Shown: positions 11,888-24,319 of the stretch, piece after piece
Layout of the letters: every line of letters starts with the position of its first letter
Position numbering within the stretch: the first letter of the stretch is position 1
Assembly (NCBI GenBank): GCA_020746835.1
Contig: JAGPNK010000007.1
Span: 124,001-188,000 of the forward strand
Direction: 5' to 3'
Source of the DNA: Stachybotrys elegans
Lineage: Eukaryota > Ascomycota > Sordariomycetes > Hypocreales > Stachybotryaceae
DNA: 64,000 nucleotides
Made by a program: the position numbers and the translations under genes
Notes under the pieces: model-generated
Told to the model about the DNA's origin: nothing
Seen by the model: only the letters and a program-made list of their open reading frames with translations
Database searches by the model: none

Positions 11888-13393
11888 CTACATGACCTCA
11901 CCAACACGAGCACCCTTCTCACCAGTCCAGCCCTCGCGCTCGTAGAAGCGGAAGATGAGGTCGTAGTCCTCAAAGTCGTGCACAATCCTATCGATGCGTC
12001 GGTACCCCTTGACCGGGTCGACGAGGCGCTGCGCAGCGGGCGCCACCGACTTGTCGCCCATGCCGTACGGGTTCGCGCTCTGGCCCTTGGCCTCGAACAG
12101 CGTCACGCTGAAGCGCCCCGGGCGGAAGATGCTGACGACGTGCTCGATAATCTCCGCCGTGGTGCGCCCGCTCTGCCCGCCCGGCACGTTGGTCTCGAAG
12201 GAGGCGAACGAGCAGTTGGGCTCGGGCGTCACGTGTACCGTGAAGTAGTGGCCCGCGTTGTTCACGTCGCCCTGGGCCGACGGCGGCGGGGGGATGACGC
12301 CGTTGGCCGAGAAGCCGCAGGGGCTGAAGAGGTAGGCGTCGACGCGGGCGTCGGGGTACGTGGAGACGGGGTACACATCCGACAAGCCGCAGCTCTCAGA
12401 TACGACGGTACCAAGGGCATGGCCCTCGGTAGTCAGACCCTCAGTAGCATCGTCCTTGTCGACAATGGGCTCGCCATCACCATTGTCAAACACATCGACC
12501 TCCTCTGCAGGACCAGACAGGCTCGCAACGCTGTCGGCAGCCTTCTTGCGCGCATCTCGAGCCTCCGCAGCAAGCTTGTCGCTCGCGACCGCACTCGCGT
12601 GTGACAAGTAGAATTGCTTAGCATTCTCGGGATCGAGATCAGTCATAAGAATCTCCAGCGTCTCATCGTTCTGGCTAGCCGGGGCGTAGCCTTTGCCCGT
12701 GGGGATCTTGGTAGCCGCCAGATCCTCGGCGTCGGGGGTGCGAGGGGGCGTGAGAGCCTGGCTCGGAGAGGTAATGTAAAGGTACCAGTGATCGCCGTTC
12801 ATCTTGCCTACCATATAGGCACTTCCGCCCTCGAACATGTCATCGAGGTACTTGACCTCTTGCTTCCAGCTACGGTGAGGGCCGTGCTGTTTGTCGGGGA
12901 AGAGGAAGTTCTTGCGACTGTAGAAGACGCGGTACGGGGTGGCAGCGGCACGGATGTCGCTCGCAGCCTCGGCGTTGTGGAAGGGGAATCCAGCGTCCAC
13001 AGCAGCAATGTGCAGCATGCGCTGCAGCCCAAGAAGGAGGGTCGTGGTTCCGCACGTCTTCAGAATCAGCTTGTGGGGGAAGACGAACATGCTCGACTCG
13101 GAGAGGAGGTACGCATCCACAACGTCGGACTCGAGAACCGAGAGGATCTTGCAGTTGACCATGTCGAGCATGCCAACCCAGGTATCGGCGGGGACCGACT
13201 TGAGGCCATTGGGCTGGGCACCGGGAGGAAGGGCGGTAGCGCTGGGGGCAAACCAGACTTCGAGCAACTTCTCAGGGCCTTCAAAGGCGTTGGTCGAGTC
13301 TAAATCGGCAGCGACATCGTGATTGATAGTCAGATGGGGCGTAGCCTCAGACGGAGAGAAGGTGTAGTCGTTGGGCACCGAAAGGTTGACCAT
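11888..13393 (-). CDS. SPE2: S-adenosylmethionine decarboxylase proenzyme
   Basis: Makes decarboxylated AdoMet, the aminopropyl donor for spermidine and spermine. Start chosen at 13393 (MVNLSVPND), the first ATG in frame; the frame stays open upstream but without an ATG. 501 aa, single coding exon. The self-cleavage site is in LLSESSMFVFP: autoproteolysis between Glu and Ser makes the pyruvoyl group. The conserved CG residues in ILKTCGTTTLL and the later SCGFSANG-like segment (PCGFSANGV) belong to the active site. An insert of about 100 residues between roughly 225 and 330, rich in Asp/Glu/Ala, separates the two repeats of the fold, as fungal enzymes often have. The upstream leader is long and contains candidate regulatory uORFs. 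Confidence 0.95.
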   Translation of the reverse strand: MVNLSVPNDYTFSPSEATPHLTINHDVAADLDSTNAFEGPEKLLEVWFAPSATALPPGAQPNGLKSVPADTWVGMLDMVNCKILSVLESDVVDAYLLSESSMFVFPHKLILKTCGTTTLLLGLQRMLHIAAVDAGFPFHNAEAASDIRAAATPYRVFYSRKNFLFPDKQHGPHRSWKQEVKYLDDMFEGGSAYMVGKMNGDHWYLYITSPSQALTPPRTPDAEDLAATKIPTGKGYAPASQNDETLEILMTDLDPENAKQFYLSHASAVASDKLAAEARDARKKAADSVASLSGPAEEVDVFDNGDGEPIVDKDDATEGLTTEGHALGTVVSESCGLSDVYPVSTYPDARVDAYLFSPCGFSANGVIPPPPSAQGDVNNAGHYFTVHVTPEPNCSFASFETNVPGGQSGRTTAEIIEHVVSIFRPGRFSVTLFEAKGQSANPYGMGDKSVAPAAQRLVDPVKGYRRIDRIVHDFEDYDLIFRFYEREGWTGEKGARVGEVM

Positions 13394-14737
13394 TCTCGTG
13401 GATCGACGCTGGCGAAGTGGCGGGAGATGGGGTAGGAGAGCTGCGGGATTGGGTGCAGTCCGCGGAGCACTAGCTGCCACTCAAACAGACCTTGCGGCGT
13501 CCGTTTGAGAGAGTAGGCCCACAGGAGTCGTGAGGCTCAATAGATGCTGGCGGAAGCCAGCTGCAGTTGCGCGGGGGAGAAGGCTGTTAACGTCGCTCGA
13601 GGGGACGTTAGGGGGGTCGGGAGCGGAGGGACGGTAACGAGGGCTTTCGCGACGGAATCGTGGACCGAGGGAGTTCCGACACTGGTTCGCGTATCGGATG
13701 GAGAGGGTTCCCGGGACGAGGGGATATTGGGTTGTGTTCAGCGGCTGTTGCTCCAAATGGGTGCTATCGAGGCCTGGGTAGTGTTAGTGGAAGCTCGACA
13801 GGCCGAAGCTCGACAGCAGAGACGTACTTGGAAGGGCGCGAGAAGAGGAATCGCAGGAGGTCTGTAGATCGCATGAAAGGCCTCGTGGGCTATTTAAAGA
13901 GTCAAACAAACGGTCGCAGCACAGCGGCCGTCCAGGCGGTGAAACTCGACGAGCAGAAGAGGGGGGCGCGCGTTCAATTAGACATGAACGAGGACTCGGG
14001 GGAGAGGTGCGCCGAGGCAGCAGAAGAGGGGAACAGCAGCTTGGGGTTGCAGCGAGGAGATGGACGGCTTGATGGCAGGAGACGAGGTGGTTGCGTGAGG
14101 ACGGGTTTAAAAGCAGGTTGTCACGGGCAGAGAATTTTTGGGTGTGGGGTGGAGCGGATCAGTGAGGTTGGTGGTGTTGAAGCTGCCCCGCCGATATTAC
14201 AGCGCTCTCCAGGGCTTACAGCTTGCCTTAGGAGCTACCTCCTATGGATGGCTATCGGTGCAAGGGATGAGTGACAGTAATGGTGGCACTAATCCCTCAT
14301 GCTACCAACAAGGGACAGCTCTGCCGGACTTCGAGGTATTTCAAGGTGCGTTCTTTTCAGGCACAGGAGCTCAGCCTTCCGCATCCGTGTTCATGCATAG
14401 GCAGAGACAATGGATCGAGACTGGTCGTGTGTGAGTGGACGGGCCAAAATTATGTCATTGGTCCTCTCAAGCTAAAAAAGGTGGAGGGGCAGAAATTCCA
14501 TACCAAACCAAGAGAGTAGAATGGAACAAAACAGCAGAGACAAAGGAAAATGATAACAATAATAACACCCAGCAACATCCTTGTCGTCGTATCATGCTAC
14601 CGAGTCAGGGGCTGCGGTGGGGATTTGGGTGCCGGGATTGCGGCCTGACCCGGTGGGAGCTGTAGCTCGGCATGTCTGTAGTCTGTAGCATCATCGTCGT
14701 CATCATGGTGTTTGTTGTATTATTTATGTCTTTTTAT
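13394..14737. other. AdoMetDC leader/promoter and CFD1 3' flank
   Basis: About 1.3 kb between two minus-strand genes. Besides the 5'-UTR intron and uORF, other very short minus-strand frames start at about 13985 (three codons and stop) and 14299. No protein-coding gene is supported. Confidence 0.5.
13764..13874 (-). promoter_or_regulatory. Candidate spliced upstream ORF in the AdoMetDC leader
   Basis: A 54-nt sequence at 13774-13827 has a GTACGT donor, a CACTAAC branch-point match and a CCCAG acceptor, so it looks like a 5'-UTR intron. Upstream of it, the ATG at 13874 opens an 18-codon frame beginning MRSTDLLRFLFSRPSK. Joining the exons adds Pro-Arg and a TAG at 13766-13764. AdoMetDC mRNAs in animals and plants carry polyamine-sensing uORFs; that this one regulates is inference. 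Confidence 0.4.
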
Positions 14738-15740
14738 TTAACTCGTAGATGACAGGGTAGCGCTGCCCACACCCTCCACCACCTTGTCCGTGATGCCCTT
14801 GAACACCGTCTTGAGCAGACAGTATCGATACTTGTCCACCAGGCGCTGCCCCTCCTCGTCGGCTTCCGCCCCCTCGGCCGCGAGGTCAACGCCGTCCACC
14901 ACCGTGCCCTCGGGATACCGCGGCCGCACGCCCTCCTCGAGCAGCGCGATGAACTGCGAGTCCATGGGCACGGAGCCGAGGAAGGGCACCTTGAACTCGT
15001 CGGCCATGGAGCGCCCGCCGCCGGACCCGAAGATGTCGGTGCACTCGGAGCACTGGGGGCACACGTAGCCGCTCATGTTCTCGACGACGCCCAGCACGCG
15101 GATGCCCGTCTTGGCGCAGAAGTTGAGCTCCTTGCGCACATCGGCCGTCGCCACGGCCTGCGGCGTCGTCACCACCACGGCGCCCGCCACCTGGCCCGGC
15201 GGCGAGTCGCGCTGCAGCGTCTCCGCCAGCGAGATGTGCTCGTCGCTGGTCCCCGGCGGCGTGTCGATGAGCAGGTAGTCCGTCTCCTCCCACAGCACGT
15301 CCTTGAGGAACTGCCGGATCATGGCCGTCTTCTTGGGCCCGCGCCACACCACCGCGTCGCCGCGCTGCGCCAGCAAGAACCCCAGGCTCATGGCGTGTAG
15401 GCTGCCCAGGCCCTTCTCGGCGTCGGCCTCGTGCACCGGCACCGGCGCCCATCCGCCGGGAATCTGGGTGACCTTGGAGGATTCGATCGAGAGCATGCGC
15501 GGGATCGAGGGGCCCGTTAGATCGACGTCGAGGATGCCGACCGAGTGCCCGGCCAGCGAGAGCGAGAGCGCCAGCTGCGTCGTCACAGACGACTTACCCA
15601 CGCCGCCTTTCCCCGAGAGGACCTGCATCACACCTCGTTAGAACAAGCCCGCCAAGCCGACCAGCCCCGGCGCAAGAGGATTGAGGGGAGGGGTGTTGTC
15701 GTCGTACCAGCACAACATGCTTGACCTTTTCCAGCCCCAT
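14738..15740 (-). CDS. CFD1: Cytosolic Fe-S cluster assembly ATPase CFD1 (NUBP2)
   Basis: P-loop scaffold ATPase of the cytosolic iron-sulfur assembly machinery; works with NBP35 to build [4Fe-4S] clusters for cytosolic and nuclear proteins. Exon 1 is 15740-15708 and encodes [11 protein letters not shown]; exon 2 is 15622-14738; the intron is 15623-15707 (85 nt). 305 aa. The deviant Walker [11 protein letters not shown], follows directly after the short N-terminus, as in CFD1; NBP35 would have a longer Cys-rich N-terminus, which is absent. [12 protein letters not shown] is the Walker B/switch region. The bridging cluster ligands are CPQC in [10 protein letters not shown] near residue 200. Two overlapping GATAAG motifs on the coding strand lie about 250 bp upstream (15985-15995). 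Confidence 0.95.
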
Positions 15741-17013
15741 CCTGACGTGACGCCAAGCAAGCAAACAAGAGGAGGATGTTGTAGATGAAAAAATAAAATA
15801 AATTGTCAATCCGGTCTTTCAGGTGATTTGTAAGGAATGCGGCTCTCGCGGAGGCAAGGCAAGCGCCATTTCGGCCGACGCGGGACGAATGGGATGAAAA
15901 ATAGAAAAATAGTATGGAGATCCATTTGCCCCTCCATCGATGACCAGGTGGAATTTTGAACCCCACGCCCGACATCGCCGTCCCCTTATCTTATCAGCCC
16001 CGACTTAGTAGTAACCTGAAGTTCCATCGTCATCGCTCGTCCATCATCTACTCTCCAACCTGCTGCTCTTGTCACACTGCACATCGCCTTGCCGAAAAAC
16101 ACATTGTACCACTGCCACCACATGAGTCACGGCACATATCCGTCGCGTCTTCACAACCCCCTTCCCGGGTCGCACATGGCGCAGACGCTCACGTTTCCAC
16201 CAGCCCTTGTGCCACAGCGCTCAAATCCGCCTGCTGTGCAACGCCAGTTGGTCCATCGTCATGTCCCTATCCTATCTGCCACGCCTCCATTCTCGCCAAG
16301 TCGTTTAACACCTCCCTGTGCTGTCTTGGCCATGTCTGGGCAAGACCAGCGTCGGCCACGCGGCTCATCTTACTCGCACTATGGCCGCCCTGCCTTCGGC
16401 TTTCAACAAGGTTGAAACAGCGGTGTATGCCGTCTAAGACGCGTTTCTCCGTGAGACAGTCCGTACCGCCACCGCCAGTGCCTCATCGACTTGTGGTCCT
16501 CAACAATTGCCCTGCAGCACTGTGGCTTGCCGACGGCCCAGACCCCCCAAGTGGCTTGTCTGGGGCATTGACCAAGTCCCAGCGGTTACTGTAATCCAAT
16601 GGGGACGCTGCAGCCTTCATATCGGTGACGGTAGGTAGCAGACGGTGGCTTGCAGATGCTGCCGACTCAACCTAAAGCAAATATGCTTCACGCACAGACG
16701 AGAGGCAAGTGTGTAGTTCCGATCATGGTCACAAAAAAAAAATATTATGGCGCAAAGCAGCGCGGTAGTGATCTAATCATCTAAAGGAATTGAACAAAAC
16801 AAAACGGCTGATAGCTCAGCAGCGAGTGGCCAAACATCGAGGCGACAGAACTCGAAAGAAAAATACCAAACTGACCCAAACTCCGTCATAATCTCGTGTG
16901 CCGGCCTGGCCTCTGGGTATCTTATGCAATGTGCCATACCCGATGCCTGTCCTACCAGTCCCCTTTTCCTCCATCCCAAACTCCCTTCAAAGCAAACAAT
17001 GTCCATCTGCTCC
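15741..17013. other. Intergenic: CFD1 promoter and 3' flank of membrane-protein gene
   Basis: About 1.27 kb. The CFD1-proximal part holds a CTTATCTTATC at 15985-15995 (tandem GATAAG on the minus strand). A long plus-strand frame at 15956-16594 has no ATG at its start, no family similarity and a Pro/Ser/Cys-rich composition, and is not accepted as a gene. A run of A lies near 16733-16741. Confidence 0.45.
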
Positions 17014-18024
17014 TCAGTCGGTGTCCTTCTGCTTCTTCAACGGTCCCTTTCCGGCCTCCAAGTCGCTGCTGCCCTCGCTGCTGCCCAGGAAGTGTACCGA
17101 GTTCTTGCTGTAAGCAATGATGGGCTTGCTATCGTCGCTGACGCCTAGGAGGATGGCAGTGGCTGGTAGGGGGCCACGGGGAGGGCACGTGAATCGGATA
17201 ATGGGACCGCCGTCGACGGTGAGGCCGATGAACTCGCCCCGTACGGTGTCTCTGTCATCTTCCTCATCAACGGGACCAGAGATGGTGTTGCTGCAATCAT
17301 GTGAGCGGGAGCTGGAGAATATGGGAGGAAGGATACCTACGCTTGACTGAAGGGAGGCATGTCCATAGACATGCCAGAGTTGCGGCGCCGCTTGAGGCTC
17401 TTGACGCGCTTGCGGGTGCAATCGTGGAAGAGGTGCAGGAAGCCGGCAATAACAAGCACGGGTGTACCCAAGGCAAGGGCCCAAGGTCTAGGCAGCCATG
17501 TTAGTGAGGTGGCCGGATTGGGAGGGCAAACAAGTACTCACGGGTGCTGGCGATCCCTCAGAGAATGGGCGAGGGCCAAGATGATGCCGACCATGGCGAT
17601 GAGCGAGCCGACTTGGATCATGGTCCAGGTGGACCAGTAGAGCGACATGAGGTCTTCACCATCGCAGAACTGCAGGGCCAGCAGGGCATAGGCCTCCATG
17701 ACGACAACGACAGTGGAGACGCAGACGCAGGCCATGCACAGAAAGATGTACTTGCGCAGCGACTTTCGTCGCTTTCTGTCATCAGCGCCATACTTCTGAA
17801 GCGACTCCTGGCCCCTGGATGCCGTTGTTAGCCACATGCTGCGCGTCAATAGACAGGAGAGGAGAGACGACGTACTTGGTATAAGTGTAGGAGGCGAGGA
17901 ACAGGACAATAAGGTTGGTGACAAACATGGTCCAGTAGATGATCTTAAATTGCCACCGGTCCATATGGGAGGCGAATTGTGCGTACCGCCGGCACAGCTC
18001 ATCGTCACGCTGGAAGCTCGACAT
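17014..18024 (-). CDS. Unrecognised four-helix membrane protein
   Basis: I do not recognise the family. Four exons: 18024-17876, 17814-17542, 17487-17341 and 17290-17014, with introns of 61, 54 and 50 nt, each with good branch points; phase is kept throughout. 281 aa. There are four hydrophobic helices: after DRWQFK (about residues 25-45), from KYIFLCMACVCV (about 70-95), around SLIAMVGIILALAH (about 115-135) and from PWALALGTPVLVIAGF (about 140-160). Basic clusters such as DDRKRRKSLRK and RKRVKSLKRRR flank helices 2 and 4. The last 90 residues are soluble, start with an acidic EEDDRD stretch and end in GPLKKQKDTD. No signal peptide or catalytic motif is visible. The clean splicing argues that the gene is real and expressed. 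Confidence 0.75.
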
Positions 18025-18496
18025 GGTGACGATATAACCTGTACTCGTATACGGATGTTGGAAGTGTACTATTCAATGCTTGAAGAGCAATGAGTGTTGC
18101 GGCGAAAGGGTCGTATAAGGCTGAGAAGGGTTTGCGCAGGTGGCGCAGGAGGAAGGAAGCTTGTTGGAAGGAGCGTATGCCGAAGACGAAGAAGAAGAGG
18201 AGGGTAAGGAAGAGTATGTGAACAAAACGGAAGAAGGGGGACGTGTATAAGTAGAGGCGGTTTATGCAAGCAGCACTCAACCACGGACAGTATATCTCGT
18301 GGTGACTGAAGATGAATGACCTGCTTCACCTGTACTGATTCTGGGGGAGATGGGCCGAGTGATCCGGGGAAGGCAAGCCATGGGAGGACGGAGGAAGCCT
18401 TCTTTAATGTATTCCACGGACAGTGCTTGCCGGGCCCAAGGTGTTGCTGTCCTTGTTCCCTCGCTTTCGCGCTCCCTACTAGGTATGATGTAGACA

Positions 18497-18510
18497 CCCC
18501 CCCCCCCCCC
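18497..18510. repeat. Poly-C homopolymer (14 nt)
   Basis: Uninterrupted run of C, about 470 bp upstream of the four-helix membrane protein gene. Length could vary between isolates. Confidence 0.9.
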
Positions 18511-21500
18511 TGCGGGCGGAATGACTCTCCTTCGACGTGCCAAGACCCAAGTGCTTCCTTGCGACCCAAAGCATGGCTGCACCGAAGCGTCCGTGTGAGA
18601 GACAGACAGATAGATAGAGAGAGAATCTGATATCCTGCCCAGCGGTAATCTCATGCCCTCCCCTGACACAAGACAAACCCATTTTCCGCACACACCCCCC
18701 CTCCCTCTCCTATGATTGCTTCCCAGGTCTAAGCCACGCCCGTCCCGCTTCGACTTCTGACGACGCGTATGTATCTTCTTCTTCTTCTTCTTTTTTTTCT
18801 TTTTCACTTTTTTTTGTCTCCATTTTTTGCCTTCCTACCTTTTAGTTGAGGAGCTGGATGGGCGTCGTGGGGGGTTCCCTCGCCGATCATCTCGACTTCA
18901 CATTCCCTACCGCGGGAAGGCTCTCGGTCAGTCAGTCATGGTGACGAGCGAAAGGATGCGACGGCTGCCGTACAAGCTCAACACGGACCGAAACTCTGAC
19001 ATCCCTTTCTTCCTTTCCCATTCTCTTCCTTTTTTTTCTTTTCCCTCCCCCACTCCCCCCCGTCATGTCCTATCTCCCAGCGTCTGCGCTACGTAATTGC
19101 TACGCACTATAGTCTTCTCTCTTCCCTCCATCATCATCATGTCCGCCCTTGCTCTGCGTGCCCAACTTAATTTCTGAAGCTCCCTAGCTTCCGGCGCACG
19201 AGGCATCCTTGACCTGCTCTCTGTCTCTGTCCAATGCGAGGTCGTGGATGCGCAACGCTGTCAGTCATGTCGCCAGGGTTGGCCAGCGTCCCTTATCTCC
19301 CGACGCCTTGGTTCCGAATCAGGCCCCTGTCCTGTCAGCCCGTGCTGTCCTTGGCCCTTGTCTCGCCCAGACTTTGTCATTATTGCACCGAACCCACGCA
19401 TACGTATACGTCCGCGCGCACGTATGCCATAGGTAAAGAAGGGAGGACAGAAGCGGCAAAAGGAACAAAAGGAAACAAAAAAAGAAATAAGAAGAAAAAA
19501 GCATGTCAGCAAGCTACGAGGCACTGGAGGGACCAAAGGGTCCGGATAGGGCGGTGCCGGAGGCGTGGGATGCCTCCGTCCGCTCACCACCAACTTTAAC
19601 TCTAAAAACGCCCAGGTTTCAAGCATGCAACCACTTCCACAGGACCGTCGTACTATTCTCTCGGTTCTTGTTATCTATCTGAGCTGTCTGAAATGTATAT
19701 CCACCGACACCAAGCAGCCACACACACATGCACACCCCCTTTCCACCTGCCCTCTTGCTTGTTTGGATTCAGATCTGAGATTTCCCTGCCCACATTAGCT
19801 CGAATCTAACCGTGCAGATCCTTGAGGGGGTCCCCTGGTCCGTTGGAGCCTCAGCAGGGCCCGTCTCAGCCCAATTGGATGGAATGTGGGAATGCTACCT
19901 GACGCCGGAAGCTTGCCGTTGGCTAGCTTTTGTCAGCGTGAGATTAACTGTGCGAGCCTTCCCCCCCTCCCCCCTTACCAAGAGAGCCAAGAAGATAGAT
20001 AAGGAAACAAAACAAGACTGAGGAAGAGAATAGACACAACAAGACGTTTTGGGGTTTCAGTGTCACTCCGGGCCAACTGGAAGCCGGGTCATCCCAGCAG
20101 GCCAAGAAGACGAAAAAAGAAAGAAAAAAATTCCCAAAACATTCTACCAACAGCACTTGATTCGAAAGCGTCAGTGATTGACGTTCCATCTTACACTAGC
20201 TTGATGCTGGCAGATGATCATCGAGGGCAGTGCACAACAACGTATGCATCCTCACCCTAGCCACGGGCAACAACCGACTAGATGGATGCGTGTCTCAGCA
20301 TCATCACCGTCGCCAAGACTTTCTGGGCGATAATTCTCACTGCACTAGCCCGGCCCAGCGTCTCGCTCGTTCGCCCATCACCATCATACGGCCTGCGTAC
20401 GCAATTATTACCCCCAAGCCGGGGCCGCACGCCAAATCTCCCAGCCCCGGCCGGCGCCTCCGCTATGGCGGGCTGGCACGGTGACATGACCAGTATCCCC
20501 CATCCTCCCCCCTGCTCCGTTTTCGTAGAGGCCTCGTGCTAGTATTAATAGCTGAAATTGCCAAGGCGGCCAGCCCTGCCCGATGCCTGCGCAGCCTTGC
20601 TAGCCCCGAGGCCATGTCTTCAATGCCGGATTTGTGAGCCTCGCCCATATCCAATGCCGAATGGACACGCATTCAGCTATCAGGAGCAGGCCTTCCTTCC
20701 ATGTGGACCTTGAGTCATAGGATGCGGGGCCTGATGAAGCAGCACTATGTACAATACTCCAAACCAGACATCGCGATTGCCATGTCGCAGCTAGACGCTC
20801 GAAGCTCAACTTCTCACAACTCGCGATGCAGCGTGACGCTGCCCAGCCAATGGGACCCTCAGCACGCGCAAGGTGACGGCCTTTCTATTGTCTTGAATGT
20901 CTTGGGGGCCGCCGGGATTATTCGGACGCACGAAGCAGTGCCAGGTCCGATGCCAAGGTCCCAAGACGTCCATCCTCGAGTTCCGCCTCATATCAAGAAG
21001 CATCTTCCCGGCTCCAAGAACCTCCATCGCCAAGATGTTGAGAAATAGAATTACGTGTACCTGTGTCCCACCAAGCCCAGCATCGCCACCGCATTCATCT
21101 AGTACTGCTACATGAACCCCACGGCACCATATGTAGATCGCCCTTCACCAGATAGCAGAGGGCGACCTGATCTAGCGCGCTCGCCATCCAAGCACGTAAT
21201 AGAATAAGCATAACCCGACCTTGCGAATAGCATCACCTCCCCCACATGCCTCGCCGCAGCGCGCGTTTCGAGGTCACTTCAGTAGCCGCGGGAAGGACGT
21301 CAGCCCGCCGACAGCCTCCCCTCGCCCAGCCTATCTTGGCGTGGGGACTCGTTTCGCACCGTCTTCTTCCGTTTCGACTGCCGATGCTAATAGGCACATG
21401 CGCAGGAGAAACGCCCCTTGGCGGAGGCTCTGTTCCCCGGCATTTCCACAAGCCACCACCAACGCTTCACGCCAGCAGCATCATGAGTCCCGTGAACCCG

Positions 21501-24270
21501 CACAACTTGCCCTCTAGTTCATGTTGCTCCGTCGCAGAGGGTCCAATGGCAATCTCTCCCCCAGCCCAAGTCCGCACGTCGGGCGGAGGCGTGGTCTCGT
21601 GACGTGGGGTGCCGGGAGGTTACGGGATCCCGATGGTCCTCGATCGTTATCTCTTCACGCGCGCGCCTCCTGCTTTTTTGGCGTCGATTCTGGAATGAAA
21701 CATGCTGCGGGGGGTGCATTTCTCTGCTTCGCCCTGCCGGCCGAGGCGTTGATCATTCGCCAACTTGATCTTAGAATGGGCGTGATAGGGTCGACACAGA
21801 CGCTAATTCGACACGCCGGGCCAGGAAAGCTTATCACGGCCATTTGGCTAGCGAGTAGGAGTGCAGGAGGATGGTTATGCTGCTGGCGCCTTGCGTCAGT
21901 GTCGGTATGATCTGCTACGTGTATCTCTTGGCGCCATAAGGATGGTGCCGATGCGAGATGCTTCATGCAAGCCTTCTCATCAGCAAAGTATTGTCGACGT
22001 GTCCGAGCATGTGTCGATTAGCTTTCCACCTCGGCTTGGCATTGCCGCAATATGACCTGTCCTACCGGCGGATGGAAGCCCGGAGGCCTGATGCGTACGC
22101 AACCTCTCAACAGAGTATCATCACACCTGAGCGGCCGACGTGTTTGCTCCAGAGGAATGGGAGCTTGTGTTTTCATGTGCCCTGCATAAGTTTCGATGTT
22201 CGTGAACATCATCTCCAGTCCGCTCCGCTTGCGTCGAGACTCTTGTCACATTTCAGACATCACGATGCCCTGTGTTCTTGTGGCGAACTCTTGGCATAGG
22301 GTCAGGAGGTGTCGTGAAAGTGAATGTTTTCTGTCGCTTACTGTCCAAGAAGAGACTGAGACATACAGCGTTGGTGGGAGTTCTCTCGGATCAGGATAAC
22401 GGTCGGTGCCCGAATGACAAATGCAAAACATTTGGCTGACGAACACAGCAGGCTGTACATCTTTGTGGTTGGGTGCGGGTGAGACACGCTTGTAGACGGA
22501 CGACCACGACCAGCAGGCTGCGTACCCCGTGGCGCATGGCTCGGGTGAGACAGTAAGTTGACACGCCTTGGGGTTGGGGCCAAGGAAGCAACCAGTCATG
22601 TCCGCCAAACCTATTCTCGGGTTCCGACATGATCTTCAGTCCATCAGTAATTGCTCGGGGTCCGACCTTGGGATGCTGAGGCAGCGGAATGCAGCTTTGT
22701 CATGCCATTCATCACGCGGCACGTGAGTCTGGGGAAGCGCCAACTCTCTGTTAAGGTTAATTGTAAGCATTACATAGAGGATGGCTTCATTCCTCTGTCA
22801 TGTAAAACCGTTGTCCCAGACCCTGCTGTTGGTGGCTGCGGGAGCGGTGACGACGAGAACCCTTCGCCCACGTCCTAACTGCCTACTTGAGTATCTAGCC
22901 GTGTCACTGCATCTGAGATCACTACTGTGAATCAAGGGCCTCCAGTAGCTTGCCGGGAGCATGTGATAAACAGTTCAATGGTATGCAGAAGAAACTTACT
23001 CGGCATACTCTATTCCTGCGATTCCCAGGACTGAGAAGCGGGGAGTTGGACTTTGGGCTCTGACCACAACGGCTTCGAAGGCAGGTAACTGGCTGGCAAC
23101 ACAACGATTACAGCCCCCAAACGGGTCGCGCACGACGTTGTAGAGAGGCAGCTTGGTGGACTTTGTATTCCAAGACATCGAACTCCCGGGTAGGTCTGGC
23201 AAAGCCACTGACACGTGAAAGGTAGGTCATTGCCCAGAACTCAGTCTAGGGTAGCAGACCGCACTGATTGCTACTGGGCGGCTTCTTGAAAATATGATAT
23301 GGTCGATTCACGTAGCATCGGCGAAAATGGCCATGTCAATGGACGAGCCTGTTTACTCCACGGTATCCGAATCTTTGCTTCGACGGCTGAGACGCTGTCA
23401 TGAGAGCATTGGCAGTATTATGAGATGTGCAGCGTTCTGAGCTCGCCAGTGTGGTGGCGCAACGAAATCTTGGCCCATAACGGGCGACGGAACCAGGCAG
23501 AACGCAAAGGCGAGCGCTGCGAGCGAATGATAGAAACAGTTCCTGCGCATCTCTCCGTGGACCGCAGAAACCGTTATCTTCGCGCTTCGACCAACGGTAC
23601 GGTATGTGACAAGGGTTCGCTTGAACATCTCTTGGTACGAGATGGTGGGCGCATGGCAGGCACATGGACCAGCCCATGACAGGGTCTTCCTTGACCGCCT
23701 CAGCGCACTGATCTGATGATTTGGGCGATGGGGGGTGAAGAAAGCGAGAGTTGGGCTGTAGAATGTAGTGGCGGAAGAATCCGCGGTTCGCTTGTCTGCC
23801 GAGATGACAGGCAATGGGAAGAAGCTCGCAGCGTTGCCCTTGAGATTGAGCATTAGCGCAATACGACTCCCTATCCCAACCATGAAGGGTCTGAAACTCT
23901 GTGCTCCAATGTTGTACCCCGGATCATGCCAAAACAGCCCTGTAGACAAGCACGTTGGTGCCTGACGGGCCGGGGTCCTGGTAGATTAGATGGCTTGCGG
24001 GCGGCTCGGGATGGGAAAAACGGTTCAGACAATTGTGAAGATGGGACGAGGTCCGTGGCCTCAAGCACCGGCGACGAAAATAGAGGACAACGACAACGAC
24101 TGGGTCAGCTATCGGGGGTGGGACGTTATAGGCAATCATGGTCAGATCAGACCGGCCAAAGAAATCGTTGACAGGCGGAGTATCCTTCCAGAGAGCCAGG
24201 GGACCCTTCCGCATTGCCAACTCCCGACGTGCACGCAAGTGAAAATTTTTCCATAGGAGGTTGCCGCATG

Positions 24271-24319
24271 AATTGAGTTGAATTGAATTGAATTGAGTTG
24301 ATTGACTGAACTGAAGTGA
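24271..24319. repeat. Imperfect AATTG pentamer repeat
   Basis: About nine imperfect copies of a five-base unit (AATTG with G/A and C changes). It sits about 640 bp upstream of the XlnR-like start codon. Confidence 0.7.

Noticed and set aside
13481..13756. Frame directly upstream of AdoMetDC, as a possible N-terminal extension or separate protein
   Set aside because: It opens with TTG, ends in a stop before the AdoMetDC frame and has no ATG; it is leader sequence.
15956..16594. 212-codon plus-strand frame
   Set aside because: No ATG at its beginning, Pro/Ser/Cys-rich low-complexity sequence and no similarity to any family.
23398..23949. 183-codon minus-strand frame in the gene desert
   Set aside because: Opens with TTG rather than ATG, shows no domain, and lacks splice-linked exons on either side.
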